Part shown: positions 50,690 through 59,472 of the stretch, one piece after another
Numbering within the stretch: the stretch's first letter is position 1
Layout of the letters: each line of letters starts with the position of its first letter
Assembly: GCF_013375155.1 (NCBI RefSeq)
Contig: NZ_JABXOF010000012.1
Span: forward strand, 1 to 64,000
Direction of reading: 5' to 3'
Length of the DNA: 64,000 bases
From: Serratia ureilytica
GTDB lineage: Bacteria; Pseudomonadota; Gammaproteobacteria; Enterobacterales; Enterobacteriaceae
The notes under the pieces: generated by a model
The model's input: the letters and a program-made list of their open reading frames with translations, nothing else
Told to the model about the DNA's origin: nothing
Databases searched by the model: none
Made by a program: the position numbers and the translations under genes

Positions 50690-51679
50690 TCAGATCTCCT
50701 TGAGCAGCTTGCGTTTTTCGTTCCAGGCGGTGGTGCTGATGCTGATCAAAATGATCGCGCCGCTGAATACCTGGTGCCAATAGGCCGAGACGCTGAGCAG
50801 CGTCAGCCCGTTTTGCAGGAAGGCCAGCAGCACCACGCCGAGCAGGGTGCCGGTCAACGATCCGCGGCCGCCGCTCATGCTGGTGCCGCCCAGCACCACC
50901 GCCGCCAATACCGTCAGCTCGAAGCCGAGCAGCGAGTTGGGCGCCACCGACTGGGTGATCTGCGCCTGCACCACCGCCGCGACGCCGGCCAGAATGCCCA
51001 TATAGCCGTAGACGCAGAAGTGCAGCCGCAGCAGGTTCAACCCCAGGCGCGACGCCGCGTCGCGGTTGCCGCCCATGGCGTAGATCTGGCGCCCCAGCCG
51101 GGTGCGGTTCATCAGCACGCCGGTGACGACGATGGTCGCCAGCAGGCACAGCAGCGGCAGCGTCAGGCCGTAGTCGTAACCGTCGGCGCCCTGGAACGAG
51201 AACCAGTTGATGCCGTTCATGAACCAGTCCGGGAAGCCGTACAGCCAGGTGCCGTTGGTGGCGTACACCAGCAGGCCGTAGAACAGGTTAAGGGTAGCGA
51301 TGGTGATGATGATCGCCGGCACTTTCAGCCAGTACACCAGGAAACCGTTCACCAGCCCGAGCAGCAGGCCGACGCCAATCGCCAGGGCGAACGCCAGCGG
51401 GAAGCTGCCGCCGTGCTGGATCACCCAGCTGGCCATCACATACTGCGCGATGGCGGTGACTGCCGGGAACGAAATGTCGATGCCGCCGGCGATCAGCACC
51501 ACGAACAGCCCGCAGGCCAGGATGCCGAGAATGGCGTAGCTGGTGGCGACGTCGGTCAGGTTGCCGAGCGTCAGAAACTCATCGGTGCCGGCGCTCAGGC
51601 CGATCGCCAGCAGCAGCACCAGCAGGCCGAGATAAAACTCGTGCCGCCCGGCCAGGCGGGCCAATAATGACTTATCCAT
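50690..51679 (-). CDS. Sugar ABC transporter permease (first)
   Basis: A 329-residue RbsC-family permease. It has the typical LACGLFVVLIAGGIDISFPAVTAIAQYVMA near the N-terminus and AAVVLGGTSMSGGRGSLTGTLLGVVLLAFLQNGLTLL near the C-terminus. Its start overlaps the end of the ATPase gene by 8 bases. Together with the other permease it forms the membrane pore of a CUT2-type sugar importer. Confidence 0.92.
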   Translation of the reverse strand: MDKSLLARLAGRHEFYLGLLVLLLAIGLSAGTDEFLTLGNLTDVATSYAILGILACGLFVVLIAGGIDISFPAVTAIAQYVMASWVIQHGGSFPLAFALAIGVGLLLGLVNGFLVYWLKVPAIIITIATLNLFYGLLVYATNGTWLYGFPDWFMNGINWFSFQGADGYDYGLTLPLLCLLATIVVTGVLMNRTRLGRQIYAMGGNRDAASRLGLNLLRLHFCVYGYMGILAGVAAVVQAQITQSVAPNSLLGFELTVLAAVVLGGTSMSGGRGSLTGTLLGVVLLAFLQNGLTLLSVSAYWHQVFSGAIILISISTTAWNEKRKLLKEI

Positions 51680-53171
51680 TCACCACCTCGGCGATCTGTT
51701 GTTCGGTACTCTGGTGCGGCGCGAATTCGGCGATCAGCTCGCCTTTGCGCATCACCATCACCCGATGGCTGTTGTAATAGGCTTCCGGGATCTCGTCGCA
51801 GATCATCAGCACCGCCATGCCCAGCTGCGCCAGATCGCGGGCGATCTGGTAGATCCCCTCTTTGTTGGCGATGTCCACGCCGACGGTGGGCGAGTCGAGG
51901 ATCAGGATCTTCGGCTGGGTCGCGACCCATTTGGCGATGGCGATGCGCTGGGCGTTGCCGCCGGACAGGGTTTTCACCGGCAATGCGCTGTCGGACACCT
52001 TGATGTTCAAATCGCGGATCAGCCGGTTAACCAGCTCGGTCGCCTTGGCGTGATCCAGCAGCCCGAGCGAGGTATGCAGCCGATCGAAGACGGTGACGAT
52101 GGTGTTGTCGTAGATCGATTGCTCCATGATCAATCCCTGCGTCAGACGATCCTCCGACACATAGCCGATGCCGTGGCGCACCGCTTCGCGGTTGTTGTGC
52201 AGCTGCACCGGCCGGCCCTCGATGCGGATCTCGCCGCTGTCCGGCCGCGTCATGCCGAACAGGCTGAGGCACAGTTCGGTGCGGCCGGCGCCGAGCAGGC
52301 CGACGATCGAGACGATCTCGCCGCCGCGCAGCGCCAGATTGACGTTGCGGTATTTCTCGCCGCGGCTGAGGTTGCGCACCTCGAGCAGCGGCGCCTGTTC
52401 GGCCGGCGGCAGCGGGGGCAGCGGGCTGTAATGGAAGCGTTGGCCGGTCATCAGGAACGCCAGTTCATGGCTGTCCAGTTCGCTGGCCGGCCAGGTGCCC
52501 ACCAGCTTGCCGTCGCGCATCACGCTGATGCGATCGGCGACTTCCATCACTTCATCCAATCTGTGGCTGACGAACACCACGCAGATGCCGGCTGCTTTCA
52601 GCTCGTTGACCACCCGCAGCAGGCCGTCGACTTCCTGGCGGGTCAGCGAGGCGGTCGGTTCGTCCATGATAACCAAGCGCGCTTCGGCGGCGATGGCGCG
52701 GCAAATCGCCACCAGCTGCCGATCGGCGATCGACAGTTTTTCCACTTTTTTATCGGGATCGATGTGTACGCCGACCCGCGCCATGGCGTCCAGCGCCGTC
52801 TGGCGCATCACCCGCTTGCGCACCCAGAAGTGGCCGCCGGGCAGGTAACGGTGGATGGCGATGTTTTCCGCTACCGTCAGGTTAGGGAACAGCGACAGGT
52901 CCTGGTAGATCACCTGTATGCCGTAATAACCGGACAGCTGCGGCGTCAGGGCGTGGAAGAGTTTGCCTTCCAGCGAAATATTGGCGCCTTTTTCCGGCTG
53001 ATAGACGCCGGAGATGATTTTAATGATGGTGCTTTTGCCGCAGCCGTTTTGTCCGGCCAGGCAGTGCACTTCGCCTTTATTCAGCGTCAGGTTGATCTGG
53101 TCTAATGCCAGCACGCCTGGGAATCGCTTGCTGATATTCTCCAGGGTGATAAATGCGGGGGAGGCTGTCAT
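51672..53171 (-). CDS. Sugar ABC transporter ATP-binding protein (two NBDs)
   Basis: A 499-residue fused double ATPase of the RbsA/CUT2 type. The N-terminal NBD has Walker A GQNGCGKST near residue 39, a Q-loop (YQDLSLFPNLTV), and Walker B VIMDEPTASL near 165. Its ABC signature is weak (LSIADRQ). The C-terminal NBD has a degenerate Walker A (GLLGAGRTE) but a good signature LSGGNAQRIAIAKW and Walker B ILILDSPTVGVD. This asymmetric pattern is normal for CUT2 ATPases. Confidence 0.93.
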   Translation of the reverse strand: MTASPAFITLENISKRFPGVLALDQINLTLNKGEVHCLAGQNGCGKSTIIKIISGVYQPEKGANISLEGKLFHALTPQLSGYYGIQVIYQDLSLFPNLTVAENIAIHRYLPGGHFWVRKRVMRQTALDAMARVGVHIDPDKKVEKLSIADRQLVAICRAIAAEARLVIMDEPTASLTRQEVDGLLRVVNELKAAGICVVFVSHRLDEVMEVADRISVMRDGKLVGTWPASELDSHELAFLMTGQRFHYSPLPPLPPAEQAPLLEVRNLSRGEKYRNVNLALRGGEIVSIVGLLGAGRTELCLSLFGMTRPDSGEIRIEGRPVQLHNNREAVRHGIGYVSEDRLTQGLIMEQSIYDNTIVTVFDRLHTSLGLLDHAKATELVNRLIRDLNIKVSDSALPVKTLSGGNAQRIAIAKWVATQPKILILDSPTVGVDIANKEGIYQIARDLAQLGMAVLMICDEIPEAYYNSHRVMVMRKGELIAEFAPHQSTEQQIAEVVNG

Positions 53172-53207
53172 AACGTTAACCTGTGCTTGCGTAGCGGCCG
53201 AAGCCCT

Positions 53208-53228
53208 GGGCGCAGCAACGCTGCGCCC
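53208..53228 (-). repeat. Hairpin between binding-protein and ATPase genes
   Basis: GGGCGCAG / CTGCGCCC around a 5-base loop in the 105-base gap. It probably protects the upstream binding-protein mRNA or lowers read-through, giving more binding protein than membrane components, as in many ABC operons. Confidence 0.55.
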
Positions 53229-53276
53229 CTACGAGGGTTTAACTACTTTCCCGGTGTGGCGAAATTACGCGAAAAA

Positions 53277-54263
53277 TCAGAATCCGAGCGATTGGGCGTT
53301 GTCTTTGGTCACTTCCAAAATCTTATTAAACCGAATCACTTTGTGTTCCATATCGACGTCGGCTTTGCCGAGGCCCTCGATCGACAGGTCCTTATTCACT
53401 TCTTTGCCCTGCAGCAGCTGGTCGGCCACCGTCACCAGCGCATAACCGGCGTCTTTCGGATCCCACAGCAGCGCTTTCTTGATGTCGCCGCGCATCAGGT
53501 AAGGAGCGGCCTGCGCCGGCATGGCGATGCCCACCACCGCGATTTTGTCCTTGGCGCGTTTCTTGGCCACCGCCTGGCCGGCGCCGATTGGGCCGAGCGA
53601 ACCGAAGCCGATGATGCCCTTCATCTGCGGATAGGTTTTCATCAGATCCAGCGTGGTGGCGTAGGATTTGTCGATGCTTTCCGCCACCGGCAAGCGCGAG
53701 GTGACTTCAAACATGTCCGGGTATTTTTCTTTCTGGTATTTGATGGCGGAATCGGCCCAGGCGTTGTGCAACGGCACAGTCAGCGAGCCGACGTAGATCG
53801 CGTAGCCGCCTTTGCCGCCCATGTCTTTCGCCAGCTCATCGACGTTGGCCTGCGCGTATTTCTCGCTGTCGATGGTCTCGATGTCCCACTGGCCGATCTG
53901 CTGGTCCGGGGATTCATGGGTCAGCACCACGATGCCTTTGTCGCGCGCTTTTTTCAGCACCGGCTCCAGCACCTTGGCGTCGTTCGGCACCACGATGATG
54001 GCGTTGACGTTCTTGGCGATCAGATCCTCAATCACCTTGACCTGCGCAGCCGGATCCGGCGTAGACGGGCCGGTCTGGTAAGCGTTGACGTCGAGTTTTT
54101 TCGCCGCTTCGTTGACGCCCACTTCCATGCGGTTGAACCACGGAATGCCGGTCACTTTGGCGACCACGGCAATCTCATATTTATCAGCGGCGAACACAGG
54201 TGTTGTCGATAACATGCACGCAGAAACCACACATGCATTTAATAATGCGAGGTTAAATTTCAT
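53277..54263 (-). CDS. Periplasmic sugar-binding protein of the ABC transporter
   Basis: A 328-residue type I periplasmic binding protein (RbsB/LsrB/RhaS-like). The signal peptide is cleaved near TTPVFA-ADKYEIAVV (about residue 25). Family features include GIPWFNRMEVGVNEAAKKLDVNAY, the hinge region NVNAIIVVPNDAKVLEPVLKKARDKGIVVLTHES, and LKGIIGFGS-type ligand contacts (MKGIIGFGSLGPIGAGQAV). First gene of the operon; it defines ligand specificity, which I cannot read from sequence. No transcription factor gene accompanies the cluster. Confidence 0.92.
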   Translation of the reverse strand: MKFNLALLNACVVSACMLSTTPVFAADKYEIAVVAKVTGIPWFNRMEVGVNEAAKKLDVNAYQTGPSTPDPAAQVKVIEDLIAKNVNAIIVVPNDAKVLEPVLKKARDKGIVVLTHESPDQQIGQWDIETIDSEKYAQANVDELAKDMGGKGGYAIYVGSLTVPLHNAWADSAIKYQKEKYPDMFEVTSRLPVAESIDKSYATTLDLMKTYPQMKGIIGFGSLGPIGAGQAVAKKRAKDKIAVVGIAMPAQAAPYLMRGDIKKALLWDPKDAGYALVTVADQLLQGKEVNKDLSIEGLGKADVDMEHKVIRFNKILEVTKDNAQSLGF

Positions 54264-54355
54264 TAGCTGTACCTTTTTTTATCTGTAGGGGTGGCGGTTT
54301 TTCCACCGCTGCAGATTACAAAGGAATGGAAGAGGGAGCGTAGCCGAAGTTAATG

Positions 54356-54376
54356 AAATGTGATCTGCGCACATTT
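54356..54376 (-). promoter_or_regulatory. CRP-like palindrome upstream of the sugar ABC operon
   Basis: AAATGTG, 7 bases (ATCTGCG), CACATTT. The arms equal those of the CRP consensus (AAATGTGATCTAGATCACATTT), but the spacer is one base short. It is 93 bases before the binding-protein start. CRP control would fit a sugar operon; a different palindrome-binding regulator is possible. Confidence 0.45.
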
Positions 54377-54519
54377 AAGTAAAATACTGGCGTATTTAGT
54401 GTTAAATAAATGTTTAATTATTTGGCGGTGGTAAATTTACTACCAATTAAACGGCTATGAATAACCTTTTATTAACTTTTAATTAACGTTTGCGCATCAT
54501 TTTGATGGCTTGGACGCGG

Positions 54520-54548
54520 AAAAAAATGCCGGCGCAGAGGCCGGCATT
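54520..54548 (-). terminator. gdhA terminator
   Basis: AATGCCGGC / GCCGGCATT with a 6-base loop, and an A run at 54520-54526 reading as T's on the minus strand. Confidence 0.9.
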
Positions 54549-54592
54549 GAAGCATTTAATCGATGTGTGAACAAGATCACCTTTGCGCCCGA

Positions 54593-55936
54593 TTACAGCA
54601 CGCCCTGGGCCAGCATCGCCTCCGCAACCTTAACGAAACCGGCGATATTCGCGCCGTGTACATAGTGGGTTTGCTTGCCCTCGCCGCCGTATTCCACGCA
54701 GGCATGGTGAATATCCGCCATGATATGTTGTAAACGTACATCCACTTTTTCCGCCCGCCAGCCGATGCGCGCGGCGTTTTGCGCCATCTCCAGCCCCGAG
54801 GTGGCCACGCCGCCGGCGTTGGCCGCCTTGCCGGGCGCGAACAGCACCCCGGCGTCGAGGAAGGCGTCGGTGGCCTGGATGGTGGTCGGCATGTTGGCGC
54901 CTTCCGCCACCGCTTTCACCCCGTTGCGGATCAACGTCTGCGCCGCCTCGAGATCCAGTTCGTTCTGGGTGGCGCACGGCAGGGCGATATCCACCGGCAC
55001 GCTCCACGGCTGCTGGCCCGCCAGGTAGGTCAGGCCGCGTTCGCGGGCGTAGTCCGCCACCCGGCCGTAGCGCTGGTTTTTGATCTCCGCCAGGTGCGCC
55101 AGCTTCTCGGTGGTGAAGCCGTCTTCGTCCACCAGAGTGCCGCCGGAATCCGACACGGTGATCACGCGCGCGTCCAGCTCCAACGCTTTCTCGATGGTGT
55201 ACTGCGCCACGTTGCCGGAGCCGGACACCGCCACCCGCATCCCCTCAAAGCCCAGGCCGTGGCGCTGCAGCATGGCGTCGGTAAAGTACACCAGGCCGTA
55301 GCCGGTCGCCTCGGGGCGGATCAGGCTGCCGCCGAAGGAGAGCCCTTTGCCGGTAAACACGCAGGCGGTGTTGTTGGACAGTTTCTTCATCATGCCGGCC
55401 ATAAAGCCGACTTCACGGCCGCCGACGCCGATGTCGCCGGCCGGCACGTCGGTGTCCGGGCCCAAGTGGCGATACAGCTCGGTCATCAGCGCCTGGCAAA
55501 AACGCATGATCTCGCCCTGGCTTTTGCCTTTCGGATCGAAATCGGAGCCGCCTTTGCCGCCGCCCATCGGCAGGGTGGTCAGCGCATTCTTGAAGGTCTG
55601 CTCAAAGCCGAGGAACTTCAGGATCGACAGGTTTACCGACGGGTGGAAGCGCATGCCGCCCTTGTAGGGGCCGATGGCCGAGTTGAACTGGACGCGAAAG
55701 GCGCGATTGACCTGCACCTGGCCGCGATCGTCCACCCAGCTGACGCGGAACTGAATGATGCGCTCGGGCTCCACCAGGCGCTCCAGCAGCGCCTGTTCGC
55801 GATAGCGCGGGTTGCGCTCGATAAATGGCCACAGCGAGGTGAACACTTCGCGCACGGCCTGCAGATATTCCGGCTGGTGGGGGTTATGGCGTTGTAACGA
55901 GGACAGGAAAGACTCTACCGATACGGCATATTCCAT
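54593..55936 (-). CDS. gdhA: NADP-specific glutamate dehydrogenase
   Basis: 447 residues, the E. coli length. It makes glutamate from 2-oxoglutarate and ammonium. Visible motifs are the catalytic Lys region LPMGGGKGGSDFDPKGKS near 120-140, PAGDIGVGGREVGFM, and the Rossmann motif VAVSGSGNVAQYTIEKAL near 235. An AAAAGGAG ribosome site precedes the ATG. In E. coli gdhA lies at a different locus; here it sits between uspA and the sugar cluster. Confidence 0.97.
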   Translation of the reverse strand: MEYAVSVESFLSSLQRHNPHQPEYLQAVREVFTSLWPFIERNPRYREQALLERLVEPERIIQFRVSWVDDRGQVQVNRAFRVQFNSAIGPYKGGMRFHPSVNLSILKFLGFEQTFKNALTTLPMGGGKGGSDFDPKGKSQGEIMRFCQALMTELYRHLGPDTDVPAGDIGVGGREVGFMAGMMKKLSNNTACVFTGKGLSFGGSLIRPEATGYGLVYFTDAMLQRHGLGFEGMRVAVSGSGNVAQYTIEKALELDARVITVSDSGGTLVDEDGFTTEKLAHLAEIKNQRYGRVADYARERGLTYLAGQQPWSVPVDIALPCATQNELDLEAAQTLIRNGVKAVAEGANMPTTIQATDAFLDAGVLFAPGKAANAGGVATSGLEMAQNAARIGWRAEKVDVRLQHIMADIHHACVEYGGEGKQTHYVHGANIAGFVKVAEAMLAQGVL

Positions 55937-56082
55937 GGATAACTCCTTTTAGCATTAAATTTTCCCCCGCTATTTCTTATAGATTTGGGTATAGGTGATG
56001 CTCGGGGGAGGATGTTGTGTCTTTAGCGACTATATCATCGGAGGGCGGTTGATTATCAAGCGATTAATCGGCGTGGCGGCAT

Positions 56083-56109
56083 GAAAAACGCCCGCAGGGC
56101 GCGGGCGTT
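56083..56109 (-). terminator. uspA terminator
   Basis: AACGCCCGC / GCGGGCGTT around AGGGC, with an A run at 56084-56088 that gives T's on the minus strand. Confidence 0.9.
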
Positions 56110-56136
56110 GGGCAGTTAAGTTAGCAAGCGCTTACT

Positions 56137-56574
56137 TTATTCGTCTTCTTCGTCGCGCAGCGGCACGATCAGCATATCGATGTGCACGGTATTGATCAGC
56201 TGGCGAGCGGAAGACATCAGCTTGCTCCAGAAGTCCTGGTGGTGGCCGCACAGCACCAGGTCCATGTCGTATTTCTTGATGGCGTCCACCAGCACCTGCG
56301 CCAGATCGCCGCTGCCGCTCAGGGTCTCGGTGATCGGGTAGCCGGCGTTTTGCGACAGCTCGGTCAGCGCCTGGTGAGTTTCTTCAGAGATGCGCTTTTG
56401 CATGTCGCCGAGATTGACGTCGATAAGGCCAGTATAGAGATCGGAATAGTTGACATCGACGTGGATCAGAGAAACTTTGGCGTTATACGGCCGCGCCATA
56501 GAGACGGCTTTTTCTACCAGGATCTTGCTTTCCGGGGATAGGTCTACCGCGATCAATATGTGTTTGTAAGCCAT
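56137..56574 (-). CDS. uspA: Universal stress protein A
   Basis: A 145-residue cytosolic UspA protein, nearly identical to E. coli UspA ([68 protein letters not shown]). It is induced by stasis and many stresses and does not carry the ATP-binding G-2x-G-9x-G(S/T) motif of the UspFG class. The ATG at 56574 after AAGGAGT gives the family start; the long in-frame extension to 56820 is rejected. Confidence 0.97.
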   Translation of the reverse strand: MAYKHILIAVDLSPESKILVEKAVSMARPYNAKVSLIHVDVNYSDLYTGLIDVNLGDMQKRISEETHQALTELSQNAGYPITETLSGSGDLAQVLVDAIKKYDMDLVLCGHHQDFWSKLMSSARQLINTVHIDMLIVPLRDEEDE

Positions 56575-56841
56575 AAGAATACTCCTTCCATAAACATGCC
56601 GATTAAAAAGGGTTAGCAGGCGTTCCGTGTACCCGCCTGGCGCTTTTGGTTCCATAGTATCATTCGGATAACGCAATGATATGTTGGGGCGATCACACTG
56701 CGCCGCATCGAAAATCTCTGCGCACGATACCTTTCGTTGTACACCCGCGCGGCGAAAAAGCCTAAGGGTTATGCGGGTTTTAACGGTCTGACCGCTTGAA
56801 TTATAAGCGTTATTAAACAAAGTATAGCGCTAAATGTGCAA

Positions 56842-57750
56842 TCAGCGCTCCAGATGCGGTTGCAGCAGGCTTTCAAACCACTCATGAAACACCGCCAAAC
56901 GGCGGGAACGCTGGCGGCGATGGGGGTAGATCAGGGCGATCGGCATGGAGGCGGCGCGGTAACCGGGCAGGACTTCCACCAGTTCACCGGCGTCGAGCAG
57001 GTGTTGCACGTCGTAGCGCGGGATTTGCATCAATCCCAGCCCGGCGCGGCAGCAGGCGATATAGCTTTCGGCGTTGTTGACCACCACCCGGCTGGGCAAG
57101 TCGAGCCGCTGGGTGTGGCCGTCGCCGGTCAGGTATTCCCAGGGGGATTCGCGGCCGGTTCTGGGCGAGGCGTAGCCGATGCTCCAGTGCCCCTCGGCGA
57201 GATCGGCGGGATGAAGAGGATGGCCGAATTCGCTCAGGTAGGCGGGGCTGGCGCAGTTGATCAGCGCGATATGGCCGAGTGGGCGCATCACCAGGCTGCT
57301 GTCGTGCAGATCGCCGACGCGCACCGCGCAGTCGACCCCTTCCTGCACCAGATCGATGGCGCGATCGGCGGAGCCGAGCACCAGCTGCAGATGAGGGTGG
57401 CGCCGCAGCAGGCTGGGCAGCGCCGGCGCGATCAGCCGACGGGCGATGCGGCTCGGCACATCGACGCTGAGCCGCCCGGAGGCCTGCCGTTGGCTGGCCT
57501 GAAACGACTGATCGATATCTTCCACCTCGGCCAGCAGCGGGCGCAGCCGTTCGAGCAGCTGTTCGCCGTCGGCGGTCAGCCGCACTTGCCGTGTGGTGCG
57601 GTGCAGCAGGCGCACGCCCAGCTGCGTTTCCAGTTGCTGAACGGCGGCGGACACCGAGGCGCGCGGCACCTCCAGAGCATGGGCCGCCCGGATAAAGCTG
57701 CCCATCTCCGCCACCTGCACGAATACGCGGTATTGATTGAATCTGTCCAT
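56842..57750 (-). CDS. LysR-family regulator
   Basis: A 302-residue LysR protein of the large CrgA-like subgroup. The HTH (MDRFNQYRVFVQVAEMGSFIRAAHALEVPRASVSAAVQQLE) occupies the first 60 residues, followed by the effector domain. The start at 57750 is chosen over an upstream one at 57906 that would add 52 residues of poor character. It lies 104 bases after the SDR gene on the same strand and may regulate it. This pair is absent between uspA and uspB in E. coli. Confidence 0.85.
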   Translation of the reverse strand: MDRFNQYRVFVQVAEMGSFIRAAHALEVPRASVSAAVQQLETQLGVRLLHRTTRQVRLTADGEQLLERLRPLLAEVEDIDQSFQASQRQASGRLSVDVPSRIARRLIAPALPSLLRRHPHLQLVLGSADRAIDLVQEGVDCAVRVGDLHDSSLVMRPLGHIALINCASPAYLSEFGHPLHPADLAEGHWSIGYASPRTGRESPWEYLTGDGHTQRLDLPSRVVVNNAESYIACCRAGLGLMQIPRYDVQHLLDAGELVEVLPGYRAASMPIALIYPHRRQRSRRLAVFHEWFESLLQPHLER

Positions 57751-57854
57751 CTCGTTGACCTGCTGTTCCTTGGCGCCGTTTCTGACAGAGAGTGTAGCCG
57801 CATGGCGCGGTTGCGCGCGAGCAGGTGCGGGGGCGATAGGTGCCCCCGCCGGGT

Positions 57855-58628
57855 TTATTTGGTGGTGTAGCCGCCGTTGATCAGGATGGTTTGGCCGGTT
57901 ACCCACCAGCCGTCGCTGACCAGATGACGGATGAACGGCACCACGTCTTCGATATCGGTCAGGCCGGTTTGGCTGAATGGCGACAGCGCCGCCGCCGTCT
58001 TGTGGTAGGCCACGGCGTCCGCGCCTTCCGCCGGGTAGAAGAACGGGGTATCCATCGGGCCGGGGCCGACCGCCGTCACGGAGATGCCGCGCTCGCCGAA
58101 CTCCTTGGCGGCGGCGCGGGTGAAGTGCTCCACCGGCGCTTTGGTGCCGGCGTAAGCGGCGTAGAACGGCGTGAAGGCGCCGAGCAGCGAGGTGACCAGC
58201 GTGCAGATTTTGCCGTTGTCGTTAAGGTGCTTACCCGCTTCTTTCAGGAAGAAGAACGCGGTTTTGGCGTTGACCGCGGTCATCTCGTCGTACTCGGCTT
58301 CGCTGATGTCGATCAGCGGCTTTTTCAGCACCTTGCCGACGGTATTGATGGCGATATCCGGCTTGCCGACGGCGGCGACAGCATCGGCGAACAGCTTCTC
58401 GACCGCGCCTGCGGTGGTCAGATCGGCCTGCAGCGCGACGCCTTGCGCCCCGGCGGCCTGAATGGCGGCGACGGTTTTCTCCGCCTCGGTTTTGGAGGCG
58501 GCGCTGTTGTAGTGGATCACCACCGCTTTGGCGCCTTGCTCAGCCAAATCGCGCGCGATCAGCCCGCCGAGGTTCTTGGCGCCGCCGGCGATCAGGACGG
58601 TTTTTCCCTTGATTGAATGGTTTGCCAT
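57855..58628 (-). CDS. Short-chain dehydrogenase/reductase
   Basis: A 257-residue classical SDR. It has the nucleotide motif VLIAGGAKNLGGLIARDLA near 11-29 (GxxxNLG), INTVGKV (NAG-like) near 94, and catalytic YAGTK (YxxxK) near 158-162 preceded by the Ser in TLVTSLLG. The C-terminal DGWWVTGQTILINGGYTTK is typical. Substrate unknown. The ATG at 58628 after AAGGAAACTGTT is used. A hairpin and tiny ORFs lie upstream. Confidence 0.88.
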   Translation of the reverse strand: MANHSIKGKTVLIAGGAKNLGGLIARDLAEQGAKAVVIHYNSAASKTEAEKTVAAIQAAGAQGVALQADLTTAGAVEKLFADAVAAVGKPDIAINTVGKVLKKPLIDISEAEYDEMTAVNAKTAFFFLKEAGKHLNDNGKICTLVTSLLGAFTPFYAAYAGTKAPVEHFTRAAAKEFGERGISVTAVGPGPMDTPFFYPAEGADAVAYHKTAAALSPFSQTGLTDIEDVVPFIRHLVSDGWWVTGQTILINGGYTTK

Positions 58629-58739
58629 AACAGTTTCCTTGGATAAGCGTAACGGAAACCTGAGTCTAGCCAGCGTGGGGGGAAAGATCAGCGGCGTGGC
58701 GCGGGATAGACTATCCATAAAAACAGCCTAATCGAAAAC

Positions 58740-58764
58740 GGGCGGTTATCGCTTATAACGCCCC
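58740..58764 (-). terminator. Terminator-like hairpin upstream of the SDR gene
   Basis: GGGCGGTTAT / ATAAC-GCCCC around CGCTT (one unpaired base), followed on the minus strand by GTTTTC. It lies between the tiny ORFs and the SDR start and may act as an attenuator. Confidence 0.4.
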
Positions 58765-58828
58765 GGCAGGTGACTTTTCGGCACAGGGCGGTAAATTTTA
58801 TCCACTGCTCAGGCCAGTTTGCGTTTCA

Positions 58829-58861
58829 TTAACCTACAATGATGGATATGGGCCTCATCAT
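58829..58861 (-). CDS. Putative 10-residue leader peptide
   Basis: MMRPISIIVG, with an AGAGGAGAA ribosome site directly before the first ATG. Its stop overlaps the ATG of a second tiny ORF (MKRKLA, 58829-58809). No known leader peptide matches that I recall; it is called only on the strength of the ribosome site and the downstream hairpin. Confidence 0.3.
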   Translation of the reverse strand: MMRPISIIVG

Positions 58862-59062
58862 TTCTCCTCTGAGTAGAACCATGCCGTGCAAATCTCATCG
58901 TGCGGTGCGGCAACGTCTTCGGAGGCGGTGGGTTATGGGCGTGGCCCGTGCAGGCAAAAAAAGGGGATGAGAGCGGTAAGCTCCAGCAGAGTATCGGGTA
59001 ATGAGGTAGGGCGGTTGGACCCGGCGGATGGCCGCGGATAACAACGCCTTGAGGGGGCAATC

Positions 59063-59398
59063 ATGATCAGTACCGTCGCGCTGTTTTGGGCCTTGTGTGT
59101 GGTGTGTGTGGTTAACATGGTGCGGTATTACTCTTCTCTGCGCGCGCTGCTGGTGGTATTGCGCGGCTGTGACCCGCTGCTGTACCAATATGTCGACGGC
59201 GGCGGTTTCTTTACCGCCCACGGCCAACCCAGCAAGCAGCTGAGGCTGGTGCGTTATATTTTCGCGCAGCGCTATGTCGAGCACCACGATCCGGAGTTTA
59301 TTCGCCGCTGCGAGCGGGTGCGCGGGCAGTTTATGCTGACTTCGGCCCTGTGCGGCCTGGTGGTCATCTGCCTGATAGCGATGATGATTTGGTATTAA
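59063..59398 (+). CDS. uspB: Universal stress protein B
   Basis: A 111-residue inner-membrane protein with hydrophobic segments at both ends (about 2-20 and 90-110), matching E. coli UspB, a sigma-S-dependent protein needed for ethanol tolerance in stationary phase. GGGGGCAATC precedes the ATG. It converges on pitA as in E. coli. Confidence 0.95.
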   Translation: MISTVALFWALCVVCVVNMVRYYSSLRALLVVLRGCDPLLYQYVDGGGFFTAHGQPSKQLRLVRYIFAQRYVEHHDPEFIRRCERVRGQFMLTSALCGLVVICLIAMMIWY

Positions 59399-59425
59399 TG
59401 CCTTTCTGTTTCCCTTGATGCAGGC

Positions 59426-59454
59426 AAAAAAAAAGGCGGCCATGCGGCCGCCTT
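59426..59454 (-). terminator. pitA terminator
   Basis: AAGGCGGCC / GGCCGCCTT around ATGC, with a nine-base A run to the left that reads as T's on the minus strand. It lies between convergent uspB and pitA. Confidence 0.9.
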
Positions 59455-59472
59455 CCTCATGATGCTTGTCGC

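Larger units (their letters stand above)
54264..54592 (-). other. Intergenic region gdhA / sugar ABC operon
   Basis: A 329-base A/T-rich gap. It contains the gdhA terminator (54520-54548), a CRP-like palindrome (54356-54376) and the promoter of the ABC operon, which reads leftward. No gene is seen. Confidence 0.6.
58629..59062 (-). other. Intergenic region SDR / uspB with tiny ORFs and a hairpin
   Basis: 434 bases. On the minus strand it holds two overlapping tiny ORFs (10 and 6 codons, 58861-58809) with a strong AGAGGAGAA ribosome site, then a terminator-like hairpin (58740-58764), then the SDR start. The uspB promoter must lie at the right end. Longer ORFs here do not look real. Confidence 0.55.
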
